Shown here: positions 57,097 to 64,000 of the stretch, piece by piece
Layout of the letters: every line of letters begins with the position of its first letter
Numbering within the stretch: the first letter of the stretch is position 1
Assembly: GCF_900101265.1 (NCBI RefSeq)
Contig: NZ_FMZS01000011.1
Span: 272,628 to 336,627 of the forward strand
Length of the DNA stretch: 64,000 nucleotides
Source: Massilia sp. PDC64
GTDB lineage: Bacteria > Pseudomonadota > Gammaproteobacteria > Burkholderiales > Burkholderiaceae_D
Direction: 5' to 3'
The notes under the pieces: generated by a model
Databases searched by the model: none
What the model saw: only the letters and a program-made list of their open reading frames with translations
Told to the model about the DNA's origin: nothing
Made by a program: the position numbers and the translations under genes

Positions 57097-59253
57097 ATGC
57101 ATTACGCCCTCGCGCCGCGCACGCTCTTCTTCAGTCACTACTTTTATACCGGCCTGCGCATCGCCACGGGCGTCGTCGGCCTGACGTTCCTGACGTATGC
57201 CGTCGCCGACCTGCCGACCGCGATGGCCGTGGCGATGGGTGCGCTGTGCACGAGCCTGATGGACCTGCCCAGCCCGCTACGCCACAAGTTCAACGAAATG
57301 CTGGCCGGCGTGCTGACGTGCTCGCTGGTGGCGTTGCTGGTCAGCCTGTGTTCGCCCGTGCAATGGCTGCTGCGGACCGTCATCGTGCTCGTGTCCTTCC
57401 TCGCCAGCATGATGACGGTGTACGGCCGCAAGGCGATGCCGCTGCAGTTCGTCGCGCTGTTCGTGATGATGCTGTCGAGCGACGCCGCCGCCACGCCGCT
57501 GCAGGCGCTGCGCCACGGCGCCCTGTTCTTCGCGGGCGGCGCCGGCTACATGACGTATGCGATGATCGTCGTCTGGCGGCTGCGGCGGCGCCTCAAGCAA
57601 CAGGTGCTGGCCGAAGCGCTGTACGAACTGGCGGCCTATACGGGCATCAAGGCGGGCTGCTACGACCTCGCCAATCCGCTGCCCGCGCAGATGGAAAAAC
57701 TCGTGCGCCAGCAAAGCGTGCTGGCCGAGCGGCAGCAGGCGTCGCGCGACCTGGTCCTGCGCGGCAAGCCCAGGGAGGACGAGGCCGTGCTCGTGCGGGT
57801 GCACTACGCCATGTTCGACCTGTACGAACTGGTGCTGTCCACGCACACCGACTACGCCCTGCTGCGCCAGCATTTCGCGGGCGGCCCCGTGCTGCCGCTG
57901 CTGGGCGACCTGATCGGCAAGGCGGCGCGCGACATCGAGTCGGCGGCCTATGCCATGACGCGCAACCGGCCCTCGCACGCCGTCATCGATTACCGCGACG
58001 AGCTGGCCGCGCTGGATGCGGCACTGCGCGCCCTGCCGCCGGCCGACAGCGACGAAGTCAACGCGCAGGCCGTGCTGCGCGCCACGTCCAACAAGATCCG
58101 CGACATGATCGCGATGATCGCGCGCCTGCACACCGCCAGCGCGACGACCGGCGGCACCCTGCCGATGGCGCCGGGCAGCGACCTGACGCCCTTCCTCACG
58201 CAGCAGCGCTACAACCTGGGCACGCTCGTGGCCAACCTGCGCTGGACGTCGCCGACGTTCCGGTTTTCGCTGCGTGTGGCGATGGCGATCTCGGTGGGCC
58301 TGCTGTCGTCCGAATGGCTGCCCTGGTCGTCGCACGGCTACTGGACGGCGCTGACGATCGCCGTGATCCTCAAGCCGACCTTCAGCATGACGCGCCAGCG
58401 CCGCGCCGACCGCCTCGTCGGCACGCTGATCGGGTGCGTGCTCACGGCCGTGATCCTCCGCTTCGTCCATTCGCCGGCCGTACTGATCGGCTTCCTGTTC
58501 GTCGCGACCGCCGCCGGGCCGACCTTCCTGTCCATCAAATACCGCTACACGGCGATCGCAGCCAGCGTGCAGGCCCTGCTGCTGATCGGCCTCACGGTGC
58601 CGCACTTCGCCGGCGCCATCGAGGAACGCCTGTTCGACACGCTGCTCGGCACGCTGATCGCGTCGTTCTTCAGCTACGTGCTGCCGAGCTGGGAACACCA
58701 GAACCTGCCGGAACTGGTGGACGCCGTGGCCGACGCGGAGCGCGGCTACATCGACGCGGCCGCCGACCTGCTGCTGGGCCGCGCGGCCGACGATGCCCGC
58801 TACCGGATCCAGCGCAAGCGCTTCATGGACGCCCTCGCGAACCTCAGCGCGGCGCTGGGCCGCATGCTCGACGAACCGGCGTCCCAGCAGCGCGCGCCCG
58901 CCGAGCTGAACCGCTTCACGGTGCAGAACTACCTGCTGATGGCGCACATGGCCGCGCTGCGCCTGCTGCTGCAGCGCTACGCGGACAACCTGCCGCGTGC
59001 CGAGGTCGAGGCGACGCTGGAGCACGCGTTCGCCCGGCTGCGCGCCACGCTCGGCACAGCCGCGCAGCCACGACCGGCGCCGCACGACAGCACGGTGTGG
59101 ATCGCGGCCTGGCCCGGCTGGGCGCCGCTGCAGCGCCGCTTGCGGCTGCTGCAACAGGATGCGGAGCAGGTGGCGGTGTGCCATGGCGCGATCGATGGCG
59201 CGCTGGGACGGGATCGCGGCAACCTGGTCGTCGCGCGCCGCGGCAACTCATGA
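57097..59253 (+). CDS. FUSC family inner-membrane protein (YccS/AaeB-like)
   Basis: 718 residues from ATG 57097, with no clear ribosome-binding site. Two membrane blocks of about five or six segments each (about 15-165 and 395-525) alternate with large cytoplasmic regions, the FUSC layout of AaeB (hydroxybenzoate efflux) and YccS. The second block has AMAISVGLLSSEWLPWSSHGYWTALTIAVILKPTFSMTRQR and a following RLVGTLIGCVL, conserved in FUSC proteins. A role in aromatic-acid export is possible but unproven. It lies 50 bp after the sigma gene, same strand, and could be its target. Converges on a GNAT gene with a 6-bp overlap. Confidence 0.85.
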   Translation: MHYALAPRTLFFSHYFYTGLRIATGVVGLTFLTYAVADLPTAMAVAMGALCTSLMDLPSPLRHKFNEMLAGVLTCSLVALLVSLCSPVQWLLRTVIVLVSFLASMMTVYGRKAMPLQFVALFVMMLSSDAAATPLQALRHGALFFAGGAGYMTYAMIVVWRLRRRLKQQVLAEALYELAAYTGIKAGCYDLANPLPAQMEKLVRQQSVLAERQQASRDLVLRGKPREDEAVLVRVHYAMFDLYELVLSTHTDYALLRQHFAGGPVLPLLGDLIGKAARDIESAAYAMTRNRPSHAVIDYRDELAALDAALRALPPADSDEVNAQAVLRATSNKIRDMIAMIARLHTASATTGGTLPMAPGSDLTPFLTQQRYNLGTLVANLRWTSPTFRFSLRVAMAISVGLLSSEWLPWSSHGYWTALTIAVILKPTFSMTRQRRADRLVGTLIGCVLTAVILRFVHSPAVLIGFLFVATAAGPTFLSIKYRYTAIAASVQALLLIGLTVPHFAGAIEERLFDTLLGTLIASFFSYVLPSWEHQNLPELVDAVADAERGYIDAAADLLLGRAADDARYRIQRKRFMDALANLSAALGRMLDEPASQQRAPAELNRFTVQNYLLMAHMAALRLLLQRYADNLPRAEVEATLEHAFARLRATLGTAAQPRPAPHDSTVWIAAWPGWAPLQRRLRLLQQDAEQVAVCHGAIDGALGRDRGNLVVARRGNS

Positions 59254-59796
59254 CGACAGATCGACTTCCCACGTCCCGGGGTCTGCACGACGGTAACCCA
59301 GGCTGCCGAACAGGCGCTGCGCACGCTGGTTCTCCACATCCACATCTGCTCGCAGTCGCCGTAGCCGCAGCACGTCCGCGGCATAAGCCATCAAGAGCCT
59401 GACGGCCTCGCTCATGTAATGTTTGCCCCACTCGGAACGCATCAGTAGACAACCGACCTCTGCGGTAGCGGTCGCCCAGTCGAAGGAATGCAACCCGCAG
59501 GTACCGATCAGGAGATCGTTTTCCTTCAAAGTGATCGCCCACTCCAGCGACTCGCCGCTCGCCAGCAGGGACCGTACGCTCTCCAGCATGAGCGCGACGG
59601 TAGCGAGGTCCGGAAACGGGTCTTCATCCGTATAGCGCATGACGACAGGGTCGCCGTAGAGATCGAGCAGGCGTGCCGCATCGTCGTCACGCAAGGCACG
59701 CAGGCAAATCCGTCTGCCGGGAATGTCAGGGAGTACGTCAGGAATGAAACGCGGATCCGTTGCTGTCATCACGTCGATAGTTCCAGGGTCGATCAT
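59248..59796 (-). CDS. GNAT family N-acetyltransferase (RimJ/RimL type)
   Basis: 182 residues from ATG 59796; ATG 59769 is a possible later start. RimJ/RimL-like GNAT fold: RICLRALRDDDAARLLDLYGDPVVMRY at the start, then IGTCGLHSFDWATATAEVGCLL. The acetyl-CoA-binding stretch WGKHYMSEAVRLLMAYAADVLRLRRLRADVDVENQRAQRLFGSLGY (split here by function, about residues 123-168) follows. Substrates of this group are protein or peptide N-termini or small amines; no specific one is indicated. It stands alone, with ends overlapping FUSC. Confidence 0.88.
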   Translation of the reverse strand: MIDPGTIDVMTATDPRFIPDVLPDIPGRRICLRALRDDDAARLLDLYGDPVVMRYTDEDPFPDLATVALMLESVRSLLASGESLEWAITLKENDLLIGTCGLHSFDWATATAEVGCLLMRSEWGKHYMSEAVRLLMAYAADVLRLRRLRADVDVENQRAQRLFGSLGYRRADPGTWEVDLSS

Positions 59797-59920
59797 GACC
59801 AAGTCTACGTTTTCGTTGCGTTCTGGACAAGCGCAAGACGTCGCGTCGCTTCCAACGCAAGGGAACTAACGGACCGCCCGCGAACTCTGTCGTTCATGGT
59901 CACCGAGCGGACACGCAATC

Positions 59921-60691
59921 ATGAACATATCCAAGCGACTGGCCGGAAAACGCATCGCGACACTGGCCGCCGACGGCTTCGAACAGGCGGAATTCAAGAC
60001 ACCGGTGGCGGCCCTTGCTGACGCCGGCGCCGTGGTGGAGGTGGTCTCGCTGCGGCGCGGGCGCATCCGCGGCATGCACATGCACCAGCCCGGCGATCTG
60101 GTGCGTGTCGACAAAGCCATCGACGAAGCGCGGGCCGAAGACTACGACGGCCTCCTGGTCCCCGGCGGCTACATCAGTCCCGACAGCCTGCGCCAGTCGG
60201 CCCAGGTGCGCGCCTTCGTCCGCCAGTTCGACACGGTCGGCAAGCCCATCGCCCTGTTGTCGCAGGCGCCGCTGATCCTCGTGTCGGCCGGACTCGCGCC
60301 GCGCCGGATCCTCACGTCGTGGCCCGGCATCCGCGACGACGTCGTCAACGCGGGCGCGACGTGGCTGAACCAGGACGTCGTGCGCGACGCGCACGTGCTG
60401 TCGTGCCGGGGCGCGCAGGACCTGACCGCGTTCGTGCAGGCCCTCGTGCCGTTCTTCGCGGGCGAGCCCGCAAGCAATGTCAACGCGGCGGAGGCACAGT
60501 CGGACCCGGCCCAGGACAAGCCACTGGAGCAGCCGAACCAGTCCTTGCGCTGGCTCGCGGCCCCGTCGTTCGGGACGATGCTCAGCCTGGCACTGCTGGG
60601 GGTGGGTGTCGTGGCCGCGCAACGCGTCCGCAACAAGCAGGCGGTCGCGGATGCGCCCGCCGACGACGCTAGCGCTCGCGCACGAGATTGA
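59921..60691 (+). CDS. DJ-1/PfpI-like protein lacking the nucleophilic Cys, with C-terminal membrane segment
   Basis: 256 residues. Residues 8-185 are the DJ-1/PfpI fold: GKRIATLAADGFEQAEFKTP with the conserved Glu21, VVSLRRGRIRGM, and YDGLLVPGGYISPDSLR. At the nucleophile elbow, where active members have AICHGP-like sequence, this protein has ALLSQAPLIL: Ser114 replaces Cys and the following His is absent. After an Ala/Gln/Pro-rich linker, one hydrophobic segment (about 213-233, FGTMLSLALLGVGVVAAQ) precedes a short polar tail, so it is probably tail-anchored. Hydrolase or glyoxalase activity is unlikely. Its 3' end overlaps the converging TctC gene by 23 bp. Confidence 0.85.
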   Translation: MNISKRLAGKRIATLAADGFEQAEFKTPVAALADAGAVVEVVSLRRGRIRGMHMHQPGDLVRVDKAIDEARAEDYDGLLVPGGYISPDSLRQSAQVRAFVRQFDTVGKPIALLSQAPLILVSAGLAPRRILTSWPGIRDDVVNAGATWLNQDVVRDAHVLSCRGAQDLTAFVQALVPFFAGEPASNVNAAEAQSDPAQDKPLEQPNQSLRWLAAPSFGTMLSLALLGVGVVAAQRVRNKQAVADAPADDASARARD

Positions 60692-61649
60692 ACTGCCGCG
60701 CCTGGCGCTTGTAGTCCGCGACGGCCTGGCGGATGTAGCCGGTCAGCGCGTCGCCCGTCAGCGCGAACGGATACAGGCCGATCTGCGCGCGCATCTGCGC
60801 GAATTCCGGCGCCGACTCGATGCGGTCGAAGGCCTGCACCCAGCGGCGGTAGTCCGCGTCGGACACGTCCGGCCCCATCCAGATGCCGCGGATCAGCGGC
60901 CACACGAGATCGAAGCCCTGCTCGCGCGCGGTGGGCACGCCGGCCATCGCGCCCGGCAGGCGTTTATCGGACAGCACGGCCAGCACGCGCACCTTGCCCG
61001 ACGCCGTGTACAGCGCGGTCTCGGAAACGTCGCTCGACACGACCTGCACATAGCCGGCCTGCATCGCGACGAATTCCTCGCCGCCCCCTTCCAGCGCGAC
61101 GAAGCGCAGCTGGCGCGGGTCGAGGCCGGCCTGGCGGGCGAGCAGCGCCATCTTCATCCAGTCCTGGCTGCCGATCGTGCCGGACATGCCGATCACGATT
61201 TTTTCCGGGTCGCGCCGCAGCGCGGCCATCAGGTCGCGCAGCGAACGGTACGGGGAATCGGCCGGCACGGCGATGACGCCGTAGTCGACGCCCAATCCGG
61301 CAACCCAGCGCACGTCGTCCGGACTCGCCTTGCCGAACTTGCCCTCGGCGAGGTTCAGCAGCGAACCGCCGGAAAACGCGACGAGCGTGTCCGGCTCGGC
61401 GCGGCGCTGCGACACGATCGTGTGCCACGCCACGGCGCCGATGCCACCCGGCAGGTAGCTCAGCTTCAGCCGCGGCGCGCCGGGCTTGGCCTGCAGCGCC
61501 TTCTGGGCCAGCTTGCAGGTCAGGTCCATCGCCCCGCCCGGCTTGGACGGGACGACGCATTCCGCGGCCGCGGGTTGACCGACAGCGGGGAGCGCGGCCA
61601 GCAGCGGCAGGGACAACAGGAGCGTGCGCAGGAACGTCATGGCGCTCAT
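60669..61649 (-). CDS. Bug/TctC-family periplasmic substrate-binding protein
   Basis: 326 residues from ATG 61649 (ATG 61640 also possible). Signal peptide to about GQPAAA, then ECVVPSKPGGAMDLTCKLAQKAL, the opening P-loop-like motif of Bug proteins, and AWHTIVSQRRAEPDTLVAFSGGSLLNLAEGKF. Bug/TctC proteins bind carboxylates and usually serve a tripartite tricarboxylate transporter. No tctA or tctB is here. Instead a 2-hydroxycarboxylate symporter gene lies 22 bp upstream on the same strand and probably in the same transcript, so the two may handle related dicarboxylates or citrate. Confidence 0.88.
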   Translation of the reverse strand: MSAMTFLRTLLLSLPLLAALPAVGQPAAAECVVPSKPGGAMDLTCKLAQKALQAKPGAPRLKLSYLPGGIGAVAWHTIVSQRRAEPDTLVAFSGGSLLNLAEGKFGKASPDDVRWVAGLGVDYGVIAVPADSPYRSLRDLMAALRRDPEKIVIGMSGTIGSQDWMKMALLARQAGLDPRQLRFVALEGGGEEFVAMQAGYVQVVSSDVSETALYTASGKVRVLAVLSDKRLPGAMAGVPTAREQGFDLVWPLIRGIWMGPDVSDADYRRWVQAFDRIESAPEFAQMRAQIGLYPFALTGDALTGYIRQAVADYKRQARQFNLVRER

Positions 61650-61671
61650 GATACTCGCGTTCGCGTGCGCC

Positions 61672-63012
61672 TCAGTGCAGTTGCGACATTGCCAACAAGG
61701 TCAGCGTGACCGTGATCGCGCCGCCGATGCGGGTGGCGATCTGGGCGAACGGCATCAGCTGCATGCGCTCGGCCGCCGTCAGGATTGCGACGTCGCCCGT
61801 GCCGCCCTGACCGCTGTGGCAGGCGTTGATGATGGCGGTCTCGATCGGGTACATGTTCATGCGGCGGCCGACGAAGAAGCCGGTGGCGATCAGGCTGGCG
61901 ACGGTCGAGACGATGACGGCCAGGTTCACCACGTTGAAGGCGGAGACGAGCTTGTCCCACGGCGTCATCGACGCGCCGATCGCGAACAGCAGCGGGTACG
62001 TGACCGCGGTCGAAAAGAATTTGTAGACGACGTACGCGCTTTGCTGCAGCTGCGGCGACACGAGGCGCGACAGCTTGAACATCACGGCCACGAACAGCAT
62101 GGCGACCGGTGCCGGGAAATCGAACAGGCGGAAGCACATCATGCCGACCATGTACAGCGAGATCGAGGTGATGCCCGCGGCGGCGATGTTGGCGATGTCG
62201 AACTGGCCCGGCAGGCTCTCGGTCTGCGGCGCGATGGCTTCCTCGCCCGGCTGCAGGCGCCCCTGGCCGGACAGGTGCGGACGTTTCTTGCCCAGCGAAT
62301 TCAGCATGCCGGACAGCAGGATCGCCGTCAGGCTGCCCAGCATCACGGGCGGCAGGACTTCGGCGAAGATATGGCCCTGCTCCTGGCCGAGGATGCCCGC
62401 GTAGCCGATCGACAGCGGGATCGCGCCTTCGCCCACGCCGCCCGCCATGATTGGCGCGACGAGGTAGAAGAACGTGTGGTACGGACCCAGGCCAAGCAGG
62501 GTGCCGACCGCGGTGCCGACGGCGCCCGCCACGACGGACCCGATGGCCAGCGGCACGAAGATCTTCAGGAAGCCCTTGATCAGGACGCTGCGGTCCATGC
62601 TCAGGATGCTGCCGACGATGATCGACGAGATGAACAGGTACAGGAAGTTGGTGGACTTGGTGAAGTCGACGACGTTCTTCAGCACGGGCGCGGGCAGCAG
62701 CTTGCTGAAGGCGAGGTACGACGGGATGAACGTCGCGAAGATAGCGGCTGCGCCGATGTTGCGGAAATACGGCAGGCGCTTGCCCAGCTCGGCGCAGGAA
62801 AAGCCGCCGACGGTGAGAATGGCGATCGACACGCAGATGTCGTTCGGCACCTTGCCGGTGGCGACGAAGCCGCCGATCAGCGCCAGCAGCAGGACGTAGA
62901 CCGGCAGCGGCACGATGCCGATGCGGGCGCGCGCGATATTGCGGCAGAGCTGCGGGAAGGATGTGCCGGCCTGCTTTTCTGCACTTGCCGGCGTGTAAGT
63001 TGTCGTGTTCAT
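61672..63012 (-). CDS. 2-hydroxycarboxylate:sodium symporter (CitS/MaeN family)
   Basis: 446 residues, about eleven membrane segments. The two family GGxG re-entrant loops are visible: APIMAGGVGEGAIPLSIGYA and NACHSGQGGTGDVAILTAAERM. The C-terminal motif region with the substrate-binding Arg is MQLMPFAQIATRIGGAITVT. Members carry citrate, malate or lactate with sodium. GAGGAG precedes the ATG. The downstream Bug-type binding protein gene (22 bp) is an unusual partner for a secondary carrier. Confidence 0.93.
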   Translation of the reverse strand: MNTTTYTPASAEKQAGTSFPQLCRNIARARIGIVPLPVYVLLLALIGGFVATGKVPNDICVSIAILTVGGFSCAELGKRLPYFRNIGAAAIFATFIPSYLAFSKLLPAPVLKNVVDFTKSTNFLYLFISSIIVGSILSMDRSVLIKGFLKIFVPLAIGSVVAGAVGTAVGTLLGLGPYHTFFYLVAPIMAGGVGEGAIPLSIGYAGILGQEQGHIFAEVLPPVMLGSLTAILLSGMLNSLGKKRPHLSGQGRLQPGEEAIAPQTESLPGQFDIANIAAAGITSISLYMVGMMCFRLFDFPAPVAMLFVAVMFKLSRLVSPQLQQSAYVVYKFFSTAVTYPLLFAIGASMTPWDKLVSAFNVVNLAVIVSTVASLIATGFFVGRRMNMYPIETAIINACHSGQGGTGDVAILTAAERMQLMPFAQIATRIGGAITVTLTLLAMSQLH

Positions 63013-63171
63013 GTGTGCTCCTCTTTCTTGTCCGGGCCAGATATCGGCACCGTTAATACGGCCGATCAGCCTGGTGAATGGAGCCCACTATAGCGACGCA
63101 ACCCTTCAATTACCTTTCAGCGGGCAGGCGCGGCATAATGGCGGGTTTTCGCCGTCCTTGACGAGGTTCTC

Positions 63172-63867
63172 GTGTTTCCTCCCGTATCGCTCGACGTCAG
63201 CGCCGCCATCAAGACCCTCGTGCTGACGCTCGACCTGCTGGGCACGTTCGTGTTCGCCCTGAGCGGCGCCGTGGCCGGCGTGCGCCGCCGGCTCGACCTG
63301 TTCGGCGTGCTGGTGCTGTCGTTCGTCGCCGCCAACTCGGGCGGCATCGTGCGCGACGTCCTGATCGGCGCGACGCCGCCGGCCGCGATCCGCGACTGGC
63401 GCTACCTGGCCGCGTCCCTGCTGGCCGGCGTGCTGATCTTCTTCTGGTATCCGCGCATCAAGCGCCTGCAAAGCCCCGTGCTGATCTTCGACGCGGCCGG
63501 CCTCGCCCTGTTCTGCGTGGCGGGCGCCCAGAAAGCCCTCGTGTTCGGGCTGGACCCCGTGATGGCCGCCCTGCTCGGCATGCTGACGGGCGTCGGCGGC
63601 GGCGTCGCGCGCGACGTGCTGCTGTCCGAGATTCCCGCCGTGCTGCGCTCGGACATCTACGCGGTCGCCGCACTGGCGGGCGCGGCCGTGATGGTGACGG
63701 GCGACGCGCTGGGCGTGCCCGGCACCGTGAGCGCCTGCGCCGGTGCCGCGCTGTGTTTCGGCCTGCGCCTGGCGGCCATCAAGCTGGACTGGCATTTGCC
63801 TGTCGCGCAGGCGTCGGTGCAGGCGGCGCAAGATGCGGCGAAGGCGGAGCGGAGGAACGAGCGCTAG
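63172..63867 (+). CDS. TRIC-family (YicG/UPF0126) membrane protein
   Basis: 231 residues from GTG 63172, with ACGAGG 6 bases upstream. Six to seven hydrophobic segments in two homologous halves, each with a kinked glycine motif: FVAANSGGIVRDVLIGATPP and GMLTGVGGGVARDVLLSEIP. These are the signature of the TRIC/UPF0126 family, whose prokaryotic members form trimeric monovalent-cation channels; a role in glycine transport has been suggested for YicG. The last 25 residues are a charged Ala/Lys/Arg tail. Monocistronic. Confidence 0.9.
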   Translation: MFPPVSLDVSAAIKTLVLTLDLLGTFVFALSGAVAGVRRRLDLFGVLVLSFVAANSGGIVRDVLIGATPPAAIRDWRYLAASLLAGVLIFFWYPRIKRLQSPVLIFDAAGLALFCVAGAQKALVFGLDPVMAALLGMLTGVGGGVARDVLLSEIPAVLRSDIYAVAALAGAAVMVTGDALGVPGTVSACAGAALCFGLRLAAIKLDWHLPVAQASVQAAQDAAKAERRNER

Positions 63868-63892
63868 CGCCAGCACGTCGTTCCTGCGCCGA

Positions 63893-64000
63893 CTAGCGTG
63901 CCGGCCCGTCGCAGGGCAGCTTGTCCAGGTCCGCCAGCGTCCACCGGTCGCGCCAGCGCACGACCGGCTTGTCCCCTTCCCACTCGACGGGCAGCCACAC
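63893..64000 (-). CDS. C-terminal fragment of an unidentified protein (partial at right edge)
   Basis: On the minus strand an open frame enters from the right edge and stops at TAG (63893-63895) after 35 codons. The visible end reads VWLPVEWEGDKPVVRW then RDRWTLADLDKLPCDGPAR. Tails of this kind (LPVEW..GxPVV) occur in GH43-like glycosidases, but 35 residues are too few to assign a family. GC and codon usage match coding DNA of the region. Confidence 0.5.
   Translation of the reverse strand: MWLPVEWEGDKPVVRWRDRWTLADLDKLPCDGPAR

Noticed and set aside
1..64000. CRISPR arrays, insertion sequences, prophage genes
   Set aside because: No spaced direct repeats, cas genes, transposase, integrase or phage structural genes were found in any frame.

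Overview
The window is high-GC, densely coded DNA without mobile elements. Gene content points to an aerobic, polymer-degrading betaproteobacterium, most likely Oxalobacteraceae of the Massilia/Telluria type. This rests on the large TonB-dependent receptors, the many exported glycoside hydrolases, the PHB genes, the Gram-negative porin and the MASE1-GGDEF protein. It is an inference from gene content; no rRNA or other taxonomic marker is present.

Layout. (1) 1-72 is the start of an exported protein running off the left edge; 459-1032 holds a 50-residue membrane peptide and rnk. (2) 1042-6922: a GntR/UTRA regulator divergent from an ABC importer (ATPase, binding protein, permease) and a 799-residue PHP/DUF3604-like protein of unknown substrate. 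(3) 7341-8921: isocitrate lyase behind an intergenic region with four palindromes. (4) 8989-12116: LysR regulator divergent from an alpha/beta hydrolase, then a tandem Usp protein and a small Cys-rich protein. (5) 12144-17751: a membrane-tethered AraC regulator, GH39 and GH43 enzymes and a LacI regulator. (6) 17795-23928: tRNA-Cys, PHA synthase, a Tgl-like transglutaminase homologue, NUDIX, and a patatin/3-hydroxybutyrate dehydrogenase pair. (7) 23930-28194, all minus strand: GH20 hexosaminidase, anti-sigma, ECF sigma, an anchored unknown protein, and a lipoprotein that looks like an exported truncated haemoglobin. (8) 28282-34591: galactarate/glucarate catabolism (MFS, porin, GarD, LacI regulator, KdgD), with three near-identical 16-bp operators between garD and the regulator gene. 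(9) 34592-40760: exported GH2 and GH29 enzymes and a TonB receptor. (10) 40773-45046: metal-type two-component system divergent from CzcE-like, DUF305 and YncE-like proteins. (11) 45052-50010: a large TonB receptor divergent from an aldehyde dehydrogenase resembling 2-oxoglutarate-semialdehyde dehydrogenase. (12) 50007-59802: diguanylate cyclase, GH74, an unknown lipoprotein pair, ClpP, a short ECF41-like sigma factor, FUSC transporter, GNAT. (13) 59921-64000: a DJ-1-like protein lacking its Cys, a Bug-type binding protein, a 2-hydroxycarboxylate symporter, a TRIC-family protein and a right-edge fragment.

The common theme is plant and microbial polysaccharide use. GH39/43/74/2/29/20 enzymes release sugars, and the TonB receptors and porin admit products. 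GarD and KdgD (joined by the distant dehydrogenase) can take galactarate to 2-oxoglutarate. AceA serves two-carbon growth and PhaC/HbdH handle carbon storage. The least explained items are the exported globin-like lipoprotein, the Tgl-like protein, the PHP/DUF3604-ABC cluster, and the ECF41 sigma factor with a shortened C-terminus behind a perfect ECF41-type promoter.
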